Shown here piece after piece: positions 10,450 through 21,564 of a stretch of DNA of 64,000 nucleotides; positions within the stretch are counted from its first letter, which is position 1, and every line of letters starts with the position of its first letter. Origin of the DNA: Ascarosepion bandense (Eukaryota; Mollusca; Cephalopoda; Sepiida; Sepiidae). The notes below the pieces were generated by a model. The model was given only the letters and a program-made list of their open reading frames with translations. It did no database searches and was not told where the DNA came from. The position numbers and the translations under genes are program-made. Location: the NCBI GenBank assembly GCA_037127315.1, contig JBBBDQ010000419.1, positions 6,431,001-6,495,000 on the forward strand, read 5' to 3'.

Positions 10450-10860
10450 TGAGGATAAATTAAAGAAATTGATAGTATGAGACAGTGATAGATATATAAG
10501 GATGGACAAAGAGACTGTGATAGATACATAGATACATAATGAGCAGACTGAGATAGATAGATAGAAATGTGCAGGTTGAAAGAAATAGATAGCTAGCTAG
10601 ATATGAGCAGACTGAAATAGATAGATAGATAGATATGAAGAGACTGAAATACATAGATATGAACCGTCTAAGATAGATAGATATAAAGCGATAGATAGAT
10701 AGATATGAACCGTCTAAGATTTATTTATATATATATATATATAGATATGAACAGAGGGAAATAGTTATGAACTGAGATAGATATGAACAGTCTAAGATAG
10801 ATTGATAGATAGATAGATATAAACAGTCTAAGATTGATAGTTAGATAGTAGGAACAGTGG
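10450..10860 (+). repeat. GATA-rich minisatellite
   Basis: Degenerate units of about 35-45 bp, each with a GATA run plus a gaacagtctaagatag- or gagactgaaatag-type spacer. The reverse-complement motif reappears at 11390-11450. Confidence 0.8.
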
Positions 10861-11330
10861 GCATATAAAGTTAATGCTGCGTCTTCTGAAAACCTTTTGG
10901 AAATGAGAAATTGATTATTTGAAGTTATTTTTTGTTTATCTGTAAATAAGGAAGAACATTAAAACAAACAGAAGCCAATCTGAATCTTAAACATAAGTCA
11001 AACAAACAATTTAAACAAGAAGTATTTTATTATGACTCAGAGTGTTATTTTCCCCTATTTTTGCTAAATGCTCTTATCTATTCGCTGCTTCTTTTGAATT
11101 ATCTCCCTTGCCGAACTGTCCATATTTATTTTTTTATATTCGACAATGATCAATATATATTTATGATTGCAAGAATAAATATCAAAAGGAATGTTTTTTA
11201 CTTCATTGCTTTTATTTATACTTACGTACATACCATCATATACGTACCAACATCTAATCGATAATGGCTATACAGTGATGCATACACCACTTTATAATAA
11301 TTGTTGTAGGTATGATTCTCTTGTTCTTTG
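10861..11330. other. No feature recognised
   Basis: AT-rich DNA with no supported gene. Confidence 0.4.
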
Positions 11331-11334
11331 TCCT

Positions 11335-11480
11335 TCTCTCTTTTATATGTATTTTCTCTCTCTCTTTCTCTCTCTATCTATTGATGAAACTGTTTCAATC
11401 TATTCATATCCGTCTATCTCAGTCTGTCTATCCTTATATATCTATCACATTCTCATAAACACACACACACACACACACGT
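11335..11480 (+). repeat. (CT)n, (CTAT) and (CA)n low-complexity region
   Basis: CT-rich run at 11338-11375, degenerate TCTAT spacers to 11450, and a CA run at 11459-11478. Confidence 0.8.
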
Positions 11481-11483
11481 GTG

Positions 11484-11775
11484 TTACGGAAAGTTCCAAA
11501 GATTATCGAAATGGTTTAAGAACCGACATATTTAATTTATTAAAATTGTGTATTCACATCTTGATTCGGTTTTATTTAAACTATGAAATATTTCGTGGTC
11601 GGGCGGTCAAAGACGCATCAGATTCCTTCCCAATGGCACACATTTTCATAAAGTTTCTCAAACATACTCAGGCCGTTAGAGTTATATATATAAGTGCACT
11701 GTTTTCTCAAAAACAGAACATTTACTCAAATACAAGTATCTATTATAAATAATGTTCAAACAAATAAATTAAATG
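11484..11775. repeat. Dispersed repeat, inverted halves, partner of 56.7 kb
   Basis: 11484-11540 (ttacggaaagttcc and accgacatatttaa) matches 56690-56752 in the same orientation. 11655-11770 (ccgttagagttatata and actcaaatacaagtatctat) matches 56750-56885 in reverse complement. The two halves therefore face each other here. Family unknown. Confidence 0.6.
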
Positions 11776-11797
11776 TCTATATATTATTTTATATGTG

Positions 11798-11836
11798 CAT
11801 GTGTGTGTGTGTGTGTGTGCATGTGTGTGTGTGTGT
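11798..11836 (+). repeat. (GT)n microsatellite
   Basis: Interrupted TG run. Confidence 0.9.
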
Positions 11837-11879
11837 TTAATTATTTCCCGTAAGGAAAGCAATAAAAGCACAAGGATTT

Positions 11880-12582
11880 TGTTACGGCAAACGTAATATT
11901 GTAGCGTAGGGAACTGGTTATTTTTTTTTTATTCGGCCTTGTGTCAGACTTAACCGAACTCCTTAAATCTTATAAGTTTTATGCAGAATCATCTTCATCA
12001 GAATTATCACGTTATTTTCAGAAGGTTTTCATCATTATCAGAAGGTTGGTTGTCGGCAGGTTGGAATGTGTGGAATTGTGTGAAATAGTGTAATAAAAAT
12101 ACATTATTTATGTTAAAATAAAATATTTATTAAAAGGAAGAACAACAAGAATTCGTAGAAATTAATTTTCAATGAGAAAGTTAAGTGTATCAAGTGTTCG
12201 TACAAAATGTTCATAATAGTAATTGTTGAAAGAGATAAGGAGAAAGAATTAAGAGGACAATGACCGAGTCGCTTGAAGTTGAAGTTACATTTTAGATGTT
12301 TCGTCTCGCGGCTCCCATCTGACTCTCGGACTCTCTAACTGACGCTGATGAAGTCCTTTTATCGTAATCTAGACTTTTTCGCACTTACTCGGGAAGTCCT
12401 TTTTGGTCTTGCAAGTCGCTCCAATTGGTAAAAAAACACCGACTTGCGAAATCTGGTTTCGACATATTCTTTAAGCACTTCGCCAGTCCTTTTCTATTTG
12501 GGAAAACCAGGATTTCACACGTCATTGTGAATTTTTGTAAAGATGAAGAAGGGTAATTTTAATTAATTTCTGATCCGCAACA
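11880..12582 (-). mobile_element. Candidate solo LTR
   Basis: On the minus strand it starts tgttgcggatcagaaatt and ends gccgtaaca, so the ends have the TG..CA form with a short inverted repeat. A TATA-like cgataaaagg lies near 12357-12366 and a poly(A) signal aataaa near 12124-12131, in the correct order for U3-R-U5. No target-site duplication is convincing and no internal coding region adjoins it, so the limits are uncertain. Confidence 0.45.
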
Positions 12583-12591
12583 ATATTACGT

Positions 12592-13090
12592 CAATTTTTT
12601 TTTCCTATGAAAAATACATCAAATTGGAAATTCTTGCAAAAATCAAATAATGGTCAGATTTTAATGAAAATTTTAGAACTTATTCATAAATGACTGAAAT
12701 CATTTTTAAATAATTATTTCTAGAAAATCTAAGAAAATATTATTTTTTGCATATGTTAGCCCCAATCAATTAATTTCCTGAAATGTTTCGAAATTCGCGA
12801 GAGTTCATCCATATAAATTAAATTTAGGAGTCATTGGGCAATGCTAATCGTCTTTTTTTCTAAATTAGCACTTTGTAGAAAATCTGCTCCGAATTGAGAA
12901 AACAAAAATGCAAGAAAACTATGCCATTTTTATTTAGATAAACTTATAATTAGTTTTATAAACAATATATATTAAAGATATCATAGCCTGAAAAGAAAAA
13001 TAAGTTTTCAATTAATAATGAATGTTTACAAGAATTGTTTATTATTTTTATCATAATAATTTAAAAGTTTAAAAAATCTTTTAAAATTCC
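12592..13090. other. No feature recognised
   Basis: AT-rich spacer before the LINE; no coding or repeat signal. Confidence 0.4.
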
Positions 13091-13094
13091 CTGC

Positions 13095-14670
13095 TTCATC
13101 GTTCACGCTAGGTTGTTAAGTTTTGGAAATCTTCCTCTGTAGTTCCTATATTTGAAAACACTGGAGAACCCTCAGACCCCGCAAATTACCGCCCTATCAG
13201 CCTTCTTCCGATCTTTGGCAAAGTGTTCGAAGCCATTATCAACGCCGAGGTGGTTCAGCATCTCACAGCACACAGGATCCTCTTGGACAAGCAGTATGGT
13301 TTCTGCTTCACCAGGTCTACTGCTGATATGCTAACGACCATCACCGAGTACATATATCAGGCACTCGACAGGAATGGTGAAGCCCGAACCGTTGCCTTGG
13401 ATATCTCTAAAGCGTTCGACAGAGTTTGGCATGCTGGCCTTCTATGCAAACTGCGGAGCTATGGTATAACTGGACATTTGTTTGAACTAATCCAGCCATT
13501 CCTCTCTAACCGCACAATGAAGGTGGTATTAAACGGACATGCCTCCCAGAACTAGCATACGAACGCAGGTGTCCCTCAAGGCTCTATCCTAGGTCCTACG
13601 CTCTTTCTGATATACATTAATGATCTCCCTGATTCCATAAGATCCCAAGTAGGTATGTACGCCGATGACACCACAGTTTACTCTCGCCTAGACCAAAAAT
13701 CTGGTGTAGGCGACAAAGCTAACCTTGCAGCCGAACTTGAAAAGGAACTCCAATCCGTAGTAGACTGGGGTAAGAAATGGCTCGTAAATTTTAATGCTTC
13801 TAAAACGAAGCTACTATAAATTAACCATCATAGACAATCGCACCTACCTCTCATTAGCATGGACCAGGCTTGCCTCCCAGAGAGTAAAACTCTACGCCTC
13901 CTTGGTCTCACATTTACAGCGGACCTCAAGTGGAATGATTATATCGAATTCATTGCTAAATCCGCTGCTATGAAAGTCGGTTCTCTGTGCAGGGCCCGAA
14001 AGTTTTTTCCGTCTGAATCTATCTTGCACATTTATAAATCTACCATCCGCCCTTGCATTGAATACTGCTGCCATATCTGGTCGGGTGCCCCTGCTATTCT
14101 ACTCGGGCTTCTCGACAAGGTACAGCGGAGGGTCTGTAATGTGATCGATACCAACTTGGCAGACCGCCTGCAGTCTCTCTCTCACCGGCACGACGTGGCT
14201 TCCCTGTGTCTCTTCTATAAATACGTTCACGGCTTCTGCTCCAATGAACTTAGATCACTGCTGCCCACCAGATACGAATTTGCACGAGAAACTAGATTAG
14301 CAACTAGATCCCTCCCTTTTACAGTGAAACGGATAAAATGCAACCGCAACTTCTACTCCAACAGTTTCTTTTCTCGTACTTCCCGACTGTGGAATTCCCT
14401 TCCACATGATTGCTTCCCCGACGGCTACAATCTCCAGGAGTTTAAATGTAGGTTCAATAAACACCTCCTAATACACTAACTCGCTCCCATTCTTTAAAAC
14501 ACTCTTCCCATCTGCCCAACCCCCATCCTCGGTATCCTTACCCATCTATCACCTTCCTTCTGACATTTCCTACATCTAACCACTCCTCCTCTTTACCTTC
14601 CCCTATGTAGCCCCATGCGCAATAGTGGCAGTGGAATGCCTTGCTTGGGGTGAAATGATTAAAAAAAAAT
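13095..14670 (+). mobile_element. CR1/Jockey-like LINE, ORF2 RT to 3' end
   Basis: Non-LTR retrotransposon reverse transcriptase, which copies the element RNA at the target site. One frame runs from about 13142 to 14479 with only two in-frame stops, TAG at 13553-13555 and TAA at 13817-13819. Motifs in order: NYRPISLLP, YGF..TRSTADML, LDISKAFDRVWH (motif A, ~13395-13430), [10 protein letters not shown] (motif B, 13568-13597) and YADDTT (motif C, 13658-13675). Then comes a C-terminal domain with LRLLGLTF, IYKSTIRPCIEYCCHIWSGA and LWNSLPHDCFPDGYN. The frame just upstream of 13142 seems shifted, and the endonuclease domain is missing (5' truncation). The 3' UTR ends gccttgcttggggtgaaatg then attaaaaa at ~14668. 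This is the best-preserved LINE in the window and is inactive as it stands. Clade naming is from motif style only. Confidence 0.92.
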
Positions 14671-14679
14671 ATATATTTA

Positions 14680-15690
14680 CTAATCGAAAATTGAACAGAT
14701 TAATACAAATAATCGAGCAATTCGACTTTTAAAATAATTAAAACATTCTAATTGTGTGCGTATGATGACCCGTATTTTTTACGGGTGTCCGCGCGTGTAA
14801 TATATCATTAAAAGATCACGTGTTTCAAAGGTTGCGCTCCTTACAAGGAAAAAAGTATAAACATTTTCGGTAGGGTACAATTCTTTCATCTCGCTTTCGT
14901 GTTTCTTATGCCCTATGTTTCTACATTTAATAGGCTTTGCAAAACATCCTTTCAAAATTTAAAGCAAGTTTTATATTTTAATTCCTAGTTTTCTAATTTT
15001 ATTAGAATAAAAAGTAATTGTGAAATTCACGATTTGTGGAGCTACCTAAAAAGAATATGAAAAATAGACATCAAAAATAAAAGTTAATAAAGGCCATAAC
15101 ATTTCATAAAGCATTGAGTTACGACTGTCATGTTATATAATTTTATTCTTTGATGTTAAATTGTAAAATTATTTTAAAAGAAAGATATATATTATTTTAA
15201 TTTTTATTTTTCGTGAAACATCTTCAAACGTAAGACTGGAACGGTAAACTAACTAAAATTCTATAAAATATTAGAGAATTACTGAAAATATTGTGTTAAA
15301 ATTTTAATTTTACTATATAGTTAAAACCTAAAAAATTACTATTAAGATTATGTCAAATTCGTCTTCCATACTTAGCATTTTTGACGAATTCTGATAACAC
15401 GATATAACCCCTGATAACAAGGCTACCGTAATTAAGAAACGCTTTTATAGTACATTTCAGGCAGTAAACTGGTAATGCTTGTTTCAAATCAGATGAAGCT
15501 AAGTTTAAATTTGCTAATTCAAAGAAAAATGTCAGCCAGATATATTTTATTTTTGCAAGCTTTTTTAAAACCTAGAATTAGGTTCTGTTTACAAAATGTA
15601 TCGATGAATGAAAAATGAATGAAAAATTGAATTTATTCTTAAATAAAAAATATTTTTAGCTTTCAATCAATATAATTTTGATTTGAAATA
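14680..15690. other. No feature recognised
   Basis: About 1 kb of AT-rich DNA without microsatellites or transposon landmarks; among the plainest sequence here. Confidence 0.45.
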
Positions 15691-15698
15691 CACCAGAG

Positions 15699-15938
15699 TA
15701 TGACTAGGCAGAAAATCTTCCCGTAGTAGGTCGCCATTACTTTCTGCGAAGACTGGTTGCCAACCAAGGCTATAGAACCCAATCTGTCCTGCCATCTAAC
15801 CCATAGCTAGAGGGAAAATAGATGAGTCATAACTTTTTCAAGGGTATTTGCGCTAAAATGAATGCAACGAATTCAACTGGAATTTGAACTAGATTCTCCG
15901 ATTTCTCGTTCCAAGCCGATATCCACTGCACCACAATA
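15699..15938 (-). mobile_element. tRNA-derived SINE
   Basis: The minus strand begins attgtggtgcagtggatatc with cggcttggaacgagaaatcg and a B-box-like agttcaaattccag. It ends near the gccagtcat landmark. It is contiguous with a non-SINE segment (15926-16162) that is duplicated with its SINE at 26.2 kb. Confidence 0.88.
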
Positions 15939-16162
15939 TGCAGGAGTTGATTTTTCTCGTTCCTCTCACTATGCTTACGGATAGCTCGTCTTGTTCTGTT
16001 GCAATTTTGTCTTTGTTCAAAATATCTGAGAATTAGCGGAGAAGCAGTTAAAGAGAGAGTTGAAGCAACAGAAAAACTATTTAGATGAAGCAAAGAAGAT
16101 GATTTTTAAATACTTATACGTAGAACGTGTGAATTGTTAGTCAGTCAATATAGTATTCTTCT
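15926..16162 (-). repeat. Segment duplicated in inverse orientation at 26215-26437
   Basis: The reverse complement shares long near-identical stretches with 26215-26437, for example agaatactatattgactgac and cgttctacgtataagtattt. The copy at 26 kb lacks about 9 bases near the start. In both places a SINE of the main family follows directly. Confidence 0.9.
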
Positions 16163-16170
16163 AACAAATA

Positions 16171-16270
16171 GATGACTCATACCTTTCTCAAGGGTATTTG
16201 CGCTTAAGTGAATGCAACGAATTCAACTGGAATTCAACTCTGCTTTCTCCTTCTGAGCCGATATCCACTA
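16171..16270 (-). mobile_element. tRNA-derived SINE, head fragment
   Basis: Only the tRNA-like head and the first part of the body remain. It abuts the next SINE at its poly(A) tail. Confidence 0.8.
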
Positions 16271-16271
16271 C

Positions 16272-16442
16272 TTTTTTAAAATCATATCACCCCAAGCAAG
16301 GGGGTAAAGCCACTAATGCGCAGGGGGCTACGTAAGAGTGAAAAGATAGGAAAAGAGAAAGCCGGAAACCACGTCATAACCAGGAAACAAGGGATGAGCC
16401 TCTTCACCTGTTCAATAGACGTAAGTGGAGTGTGAACCGGGA
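16272..16442 (-). mobile_element. LINE-tailed SINE monomer
   Basis: Minus-strand order: cccggttcacactccac, gtctattgaacaggtgaaga, ggctcatcccttgtttcctg, tttccggctttctcttttcc, cgtagccccctgcgcattag, cttgcttggggtgatatgat, then A-rich. It is inserted next to a SINE of a different family. Confidence 0.85.
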
Positions 16443-16604
16443 CATTTAAAAATGAACAAGCTATATACAACCGTTTTCTCAGATCAATGGTAAAACATAT
16501 CTTCGAGGCGAATGAGGTCCGTAGGCAATAATGGCACCCATAATTTCTAGGGACAGGCAAGTAATCTTTGGGAGCCTAATCTACTTGAAATAAACATCAT
16601 GATA

Positions 16605-17165
16605 TCTTATTGCCAATATCCCTATCATTTTGTTTTTATTTTATTCCTCAAATTTTATTATATATATAATACTTATATTACTTATTTCTATATTACTTAT
16701 TATTAATACTTCCTTTGATTATCTTGTTTCTTGTTATACTAATACACAGTTTTGACCCTATTTTCTTGCTTCGTGTTTTACTTCCGGCACAAACCGGTCA
16801 CTATAACTTTGCGGCGAAGTTAAGCCACAACTCTACAAGAAATTGGCGACGAAGATCCGGAACAGTATTAGCATAACAAGAAACAAGATATTCAAATAAG
16901 TGTTAATAATAATTAATATAGAAATAAATAAGTCCGAAGGTATTATTACGCTGCCTGACTAGTAGCTGTCGTTAAATGTTTTCGTTAACTGCTGTACTTT
17001 ACTGCTCGTAACTGCTTTCAATTCAATACTCTCCCGAAGTCACGCAGGTAATCAATATATAGCAAGAGGAAGAGTCCATTCCTCGTAGGAGGGTACCATA
17101 ACAACCTTAGTGCCAATATTTTTATCATTTTGTTGGCATTTTATTCCTCAAATTTCATTAACCGG
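16605..17165. repeat. 501-bp-spaced direct repeats enclosing an inverted repeat
   Basis: Direct repeats of ~52 bp (tgccaatat..tatcattttgtt and ttattcctcaaattt) lie at 16610 and 17111. Between them are inverted arms of ~60 bp, at ~16680-16745 and ~16866-16932, sharing ataacaagaaacaagat. The loop contains aaattggcgacgaagatccg, which resembles the sequence just after the 5' LTR of some Gypsy elements. It may be a scrambled LTR element; I cannot fix its limits. Confidence 0.5.
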
Positions 17166-17730
17166 CATATTAAATCTATATATACTAGGCTCACCTTAAA
17201 ATACTGGTTTCAAAACCTCTTTGAGGTTAGCAAGTGCGGCGGGATGATTTGAAAGGCAATTAAAAAAAAAACAGTTTCAAAAATCATATGCCAAAAATCA
17301 ATATGATTTCAAAATTTAAAATATTATTAGGGATTACTGATAATTGATAGACTATTGTCTCTTGGAACCAAATAATTATATAAAGAGTTCAGTTCGAATA
17401 TCACGGTAAGTTACAGCTGGAATTAGATAACAACAACAAAGATGAGGACAATAACCTACATGCAAATAGTGTAAGAAATAACTCTGATGTAATGAACATG
17501 TGATGTAATGAATATGCATACACCTTGGTTCCCCCTCACAGTGATATGATTGGCTGGTGTCAGCCATAAATACAGACTAAGGCGGGGACGGATATAAGTT
17601 TACAGATATAGGTCTATGTCTATTGCATAAGCCTATGACTCAGCATATTGCATAGGACTACTGTCCATTATGGCTACTTGCTAGATTTTCCTACCCGGTT
17701 ACATTTGCTAAAAGCACATAGCTACTTCGA
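17166..17730. other. No gene; weak SINE-like segment
   Basis: At 17388-17490, cagttcgaatatc and acaacaacaaagatgagga resemble the repeat that has clearer copies at 27.7 and 32.4 kb. Nothing else recognised. Confidence 0.4.
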
Positions 17731-17761
17731 ATAATATAATATAATATAATATAATATAATA

Positions 17762-17808
<47 letters not shown>

Positions 17809-17845
17809 GTATGTATGTATGTATGTATGTATGTATGTATGCATG
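17731..17845 (+). repeat. (ATAAT)n, (CTAT)n and (GTAT)n compound microsatellite
   Basis: Three different short repeats follow one another without a gap. Confidence 0.95.
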
Positions 17846-17851
17846 TATTTA

Positions 17852-18273
17852 TGTTGTATCCCAGGAGGGGATAACCAGAGAAAAAATAATGCAAGAAATA
17901 ACTCTTAACACTGAGGATATAGATATATAAATAGAGATTTATTATACCTCAGTACAATAAACCAAATACAAGTACACCAACGAACAGTTAACAAGAATAA
18001 CAATCAAGAAGGCAATGTCTCTGGATAGGACGTAAGCGTCCGTCTTGAGAAGAAAGCTTCCGTCTAGTGACGTCTAACTCTCGTCTAAGGCCGATGGCTC
18101 TCGACCTCGCTCGTATAATGACGAAGACTCTCGATCACTCCCGTGTAATGACGAAGACTCTCGAATAGTCACGAACACTCTCGATCACTCTCGATCACAC
18201 TGTAGTTCGTTTTATTCCCGGTCTTTTATAACCCGGGCCATACCCATTCCTTGGTAAGACAGGATATCCCTCC

Positions 18274-18279
<6 letters not shown>
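17852..18279 (-). mobile_element. Solo LTR (428 bp)
   Basis: On the minus strand it starts tgttgtggagggatatcc and ends gggatacaaca, giving TG..CA ends with inverted termini. A TATA box (ttataaaag) lies at ~18222-18230 and a poly(A) signal (aataaa) at ~17937-17943, in promoter-to-polyadenylation order. The interior has short tandem tctcgatcac/gacgaagactctcga units. Microsatellites flank both ends, so a target duplication cannot be seen. The element superfamily is unknown. Confidence 0.7.

Positions 18280-18327
<48 letters not shown>
18280..18327 (+). repeat. (TA)n microsatellite
   Basis: It starts directly at the LTR boundary. Confidence 0.95.
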
Positions 18328-18330
<3 letters not shown>

Positions 18331-18489
18331 GGAAGCACATAATTTTCTAAACATATACTGTTAAATATAAGCGACAATGAATGTCTATTGTGTTTAATCA
18401 TGAGCCGTACTAAACATCGTATTTTGGCTTTAATTTCAGGTGAAAATAAAGACAAAAATTCTCCAACATTTGAATAATTTTTTATTAAG

Positions 18490-18529
<40 letters not shown>
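18490..18529 (+). repeat. (TA)n microsatellite
   Basis: About 19 TA units. Confidence 0.95.
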
Positions 18530-18531
<2 letters not shown>

Positions 18532-19870
18532 TTTTCCGGGACATATTAAACTCATTATCCGAGAATTACAGACAGAAATGAATGAAAGATTTAGTCTCGA
18601 TGTTACTAACTAAGTTTTTTAGAAATATGTTACAAATAACAATTAGGGGTTGGCTTTCGGAGCCTCAAATTCATTGGTTTTTGGATATTGCAAATGAAAC
18701 ATGCAACCGGCACACTAATTATATTATTTGAGCATAAGATGCGAATCAATTCCTTCAAACATTTTATTCTGCATTCTCATTCTTTGACTTTTATTTATCT
18801 TTCCACACATGATCAGCTATGTCTAATTTTATAGTATTTCTTATGATGTCTAATTAAAATCAGAGATGAAAATATTCCATACTGTTTAGATACTCGAGAT
18901 GTAATCTGACGAACATTAGACTCACCGCCGAGCCATACTTAACACGGAAAACTTTTCTCTATTTAATTCGCACAGCACGTTCTGATTTGGGTTTAGTATC
19001 AGGAGTTTCAATCTCAACTGTTATTTTTCTAGTTTAACAATGCATTAAAAAGCTGCACACGAAAGAGAAAACCAGAGAGTTGTTGGTAAGTAATTTAGCA
19101 AAGGGCTTACATTATCTCCTATTACGACTTATCAGGAAACACAATCGTCTCTTTAAAAACTATTTATTCAAGATCACAGCAGGTGGGAAGTCGATCTAAT
19201 CCGTTGAAATATTCATCACTGGAAAAGATTAGTTCGCACTTAAAACAATTGTCTCATGCCTTCACAAGGATAGATTCTTCAGGCGCATTAAAACACTCGC
19301 AGAAAAATAAAATAAATTGAAAAAATCAGCCAATTGTGATGTCTGTAGATTCACGGCAATTCTTAGCTTTCAAATATCGGATTTCCCTGTTGTAAAATCT
19401 CAAATCCCTGCTCTAATACACTTACGTAGAGCTGATGAATAAAAGATGACCCCTTTTCAACCGATTTACGACATGATGTGAATGAGTTCTCCTTGCAACA
19501 TGCATCATTGACACGGCTCCGGAAAGTTGTATGATTGCTAGGACCAGATAACGACTTGTTTGTGGTGGGCATTAAATTATCATGATAGACTATTGTCGTT
19601 CGTAATTAACTGAGTTCCTTTGGCGGGCGACACTGTCATAAAATATTTACCTTTTACTTATTTGCCGTGTAGCGTTCATGTTTGTAGCTCCGTTCAACAC
19701 TGTCGGAAGATATTAAACTGTTTTAACTTAAAAAAAGACAAGCTTTTTGGCAATGATATCGATAGTGCTTGTGAGGAACACGGTTTAACACCCTTTTCCA
19801 TCTGTAAAGTTCTTTAAAACACGAAACATGAACATATCATTTATGAAAGATAAAGAAAACGGAGAGAATT
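18530..19870. other. No feature recognised
   Basis: About 1.3 kb of AT-rich DNA. The open frames at 19363-19572 and 19620-19817 have no motif I recognise and no supporting context. Confidence 0.45.
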
Positions 19871-19874
19871 GTTC

Positions 19875-20428
19875 AGGGCAATAAAAAATATGGACAATGG
19901 CAAATAGAAACGATAAACAATATGGACAAGGGTTAACAGAAACGATAAGCAATATGGACAAGGGTTAACAGAAACGATAATCAATATGAACAAGGACTAA
20001 TAAAAACGTTAAACAATATGGACAAGAGCTAATAGAAACGATAAACAATATGAACAAGGCTAATAAAAACAATAAACAATATGAACGAGGGCTAATAGAA
20101 ACGATAAACAATATGCACAAGGGCCAATAAAAACGATAAACCATATGAACATGGGCTAATAGTGACGATAGAGAAAATGGACAAGGGCTAATAAAAACGA
20201 TAAACAATATGGACAAGGGCTAATAAAAACGGTAAACAATATGGACAAGACCTAACAAAAACGATAAACCATATGAACAAGGGCTAATAAAAACGATAAA
20301 CAATTTGAACAAGGGATAATAAAAACGATAAAGCATATGGAGAAGGGCTAATAAAAACGATAGAGAATATGGACAAGGGCTAATAGAAACGATAAACAAT
20401 ATGGACAAAGGCTAATAAAAACAAACTT
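19875..20428 (+). repeat. 32-bp minisatellite, ~16 units
   Basis: The unit is approximately aaacgataaacaatatggac followed by aagggctaataa, repeated from about 19905 to 20425 with a few substitutions per unit and one- or two-base indels. The period is not a multiple of three, so the long leucine/serine/tyrosine-rich minus-strand frames are artefacts. Confidence 0.95.
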
Positions 20429-20494
20429 TCTGAAGCAGTATTCAGTTATATTGTTTGAACCTCTCAACCAAAATAATAAGACATAATGTTATTT

Positions 20495-20915
20495 TTTTAT
20501 GTTCCATGTCCCTTCAGGATATAGGCGATTATAGCCCTATGTTGTCCTGTTATTTTTCCAAACCCTACTCTGCCATCCATTTGTTTATTCCCATCATATA
20601 TGCCACACGCTGTTTACCCCTGTTTCTTTTCCATCTATCCGTCATGTGAGTATCAGATTCTCCAAGCTCTCCTTTTTCATTGCATTCCCAGAAACTTTAG
20701 CTGTCTCTTCCCGATGTTAAATATAAGATGCTCTCCAAAACCTCGTCGTTCCTCACATGTTCGGTCCATGCTATCCTCAGCATCCTTCTATAGAACCACA
20801 TTTCTGCTGTTTCGAGTTTTTCCTTCATTCTCTGTCATACAGAAGGTCAGACATCACATATCAGTCCAATACACTTTTCTTTGTTTCCAACAAAATTTTC
20901 TCGACTTTCAATAAT
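20495..20915 (-). mobile_element. RTE-like LINE 3' fragment
   Basis: Minus-strand C-terminal ORF2 region with frameshifts. Shared landmarks with other copies include ggttctatagaaggatgctg, accgaacatgtgag and gaatctgatactcac. It is cut at the 5' side at 20915, where a second repeat family begins. Confidence 0.85.
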
Positions 20916-21180
20916 TTAACGCCCTGTCAGCTGGGGCATCAGAACACGCCGACTGCACCTCTTCGGGGATGAGGGGTAAACCCTCCCCGAATAAGGTGTA
21001 GAGGTGTGACGATAAACGACATCTGGGTCTCGGGTTTGACGATAAACTGTATCCGGCAGCAAGCCCAGTCTAACTTGGAAGTTTTGAGGAGCATGGAACC
21101 ACTTCTTAATTGCTGTTGTTTCCAGGTCCACCCTGCCACGAGGTGGTAGCACCTGTAAGGGCTCCAGTTATAAGTAAATT
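20916..21180 (-). repeat. Unclassified repeat, partner of 34.53-34.67 kb
   Basis: On the minus strand it contains acaggtgctaccacctcgtg, cagggtggacctgg, aagtggttccatgctcctca and gcttgctgccggatacag. Similar words in the same order occur on the plus strand at 34545-34670. It has an open frame (20916-21152) but no motif I know. Confidence 0.55.
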
Positions 21181-21560
21181 GTTAACCCTCAAATTGGAGT
21201 CAAAGCACTATGAAAGTATAAAAATAGATTTTTATAGTAAAAATTCCAAAATACTATTTTGGAGAATAAAATATTACCAGCAATACACTTTTGAAAGTAA
21301 AAATTTACCAAAAATATATGTATGAAGAAAAATATTACGAACAATATATTTTTGAAAAAATAAAAAAAATTAGCAGTAATATATTTTTAAAGAAAAAATA
21401 TAAATACTAGTAATACATCTAAGTCTTGACAAACCCTCTTTACAAAAATACGGCAAAGAAACCTGATCTATAAATTGATTTCTTACAAAGACTATATATT
21501 CTATTCATACGAACGTATCCTAAAAATCTTGTCGTTATTAAATAACCCATTGAGGTTCAG
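21181..21560. other. AT-rich, (AAATAT)-type degenerate repeats
   Basis: A loose tandem pattern (aaaatattac..caatata) between about 21215 and 21420; no gene. Confidence 0.5.
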
Positions 21561-21564
21561 CCAA

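Noticed and set aside
13859..14479. 206-codon open frame as an independent gene
   Set aside because: It is in the same frame as the upstream RT segment and separated only by in-frame stop codons; it is the C-terminal part of one LINE ORF2.
16605..17165. Complete LTR retrotransposon
   Set aside because: The direct repeats are only ~52 bp, there is no coding sequence between them, and no target duplication was seen.
19965..20408. Repetitive Leu/Ser/Tyr-rich minus-strand proteins
   Set aside because: By-product of a 32-bp minisatellite whose period is not a multiple of three.
20600..20972. Plus-strand frames of 71-104 codons
   Set aside because: They lie antisense to an RTE-like LINE fragment whose minus-strand nucleotide order matches the other copies.
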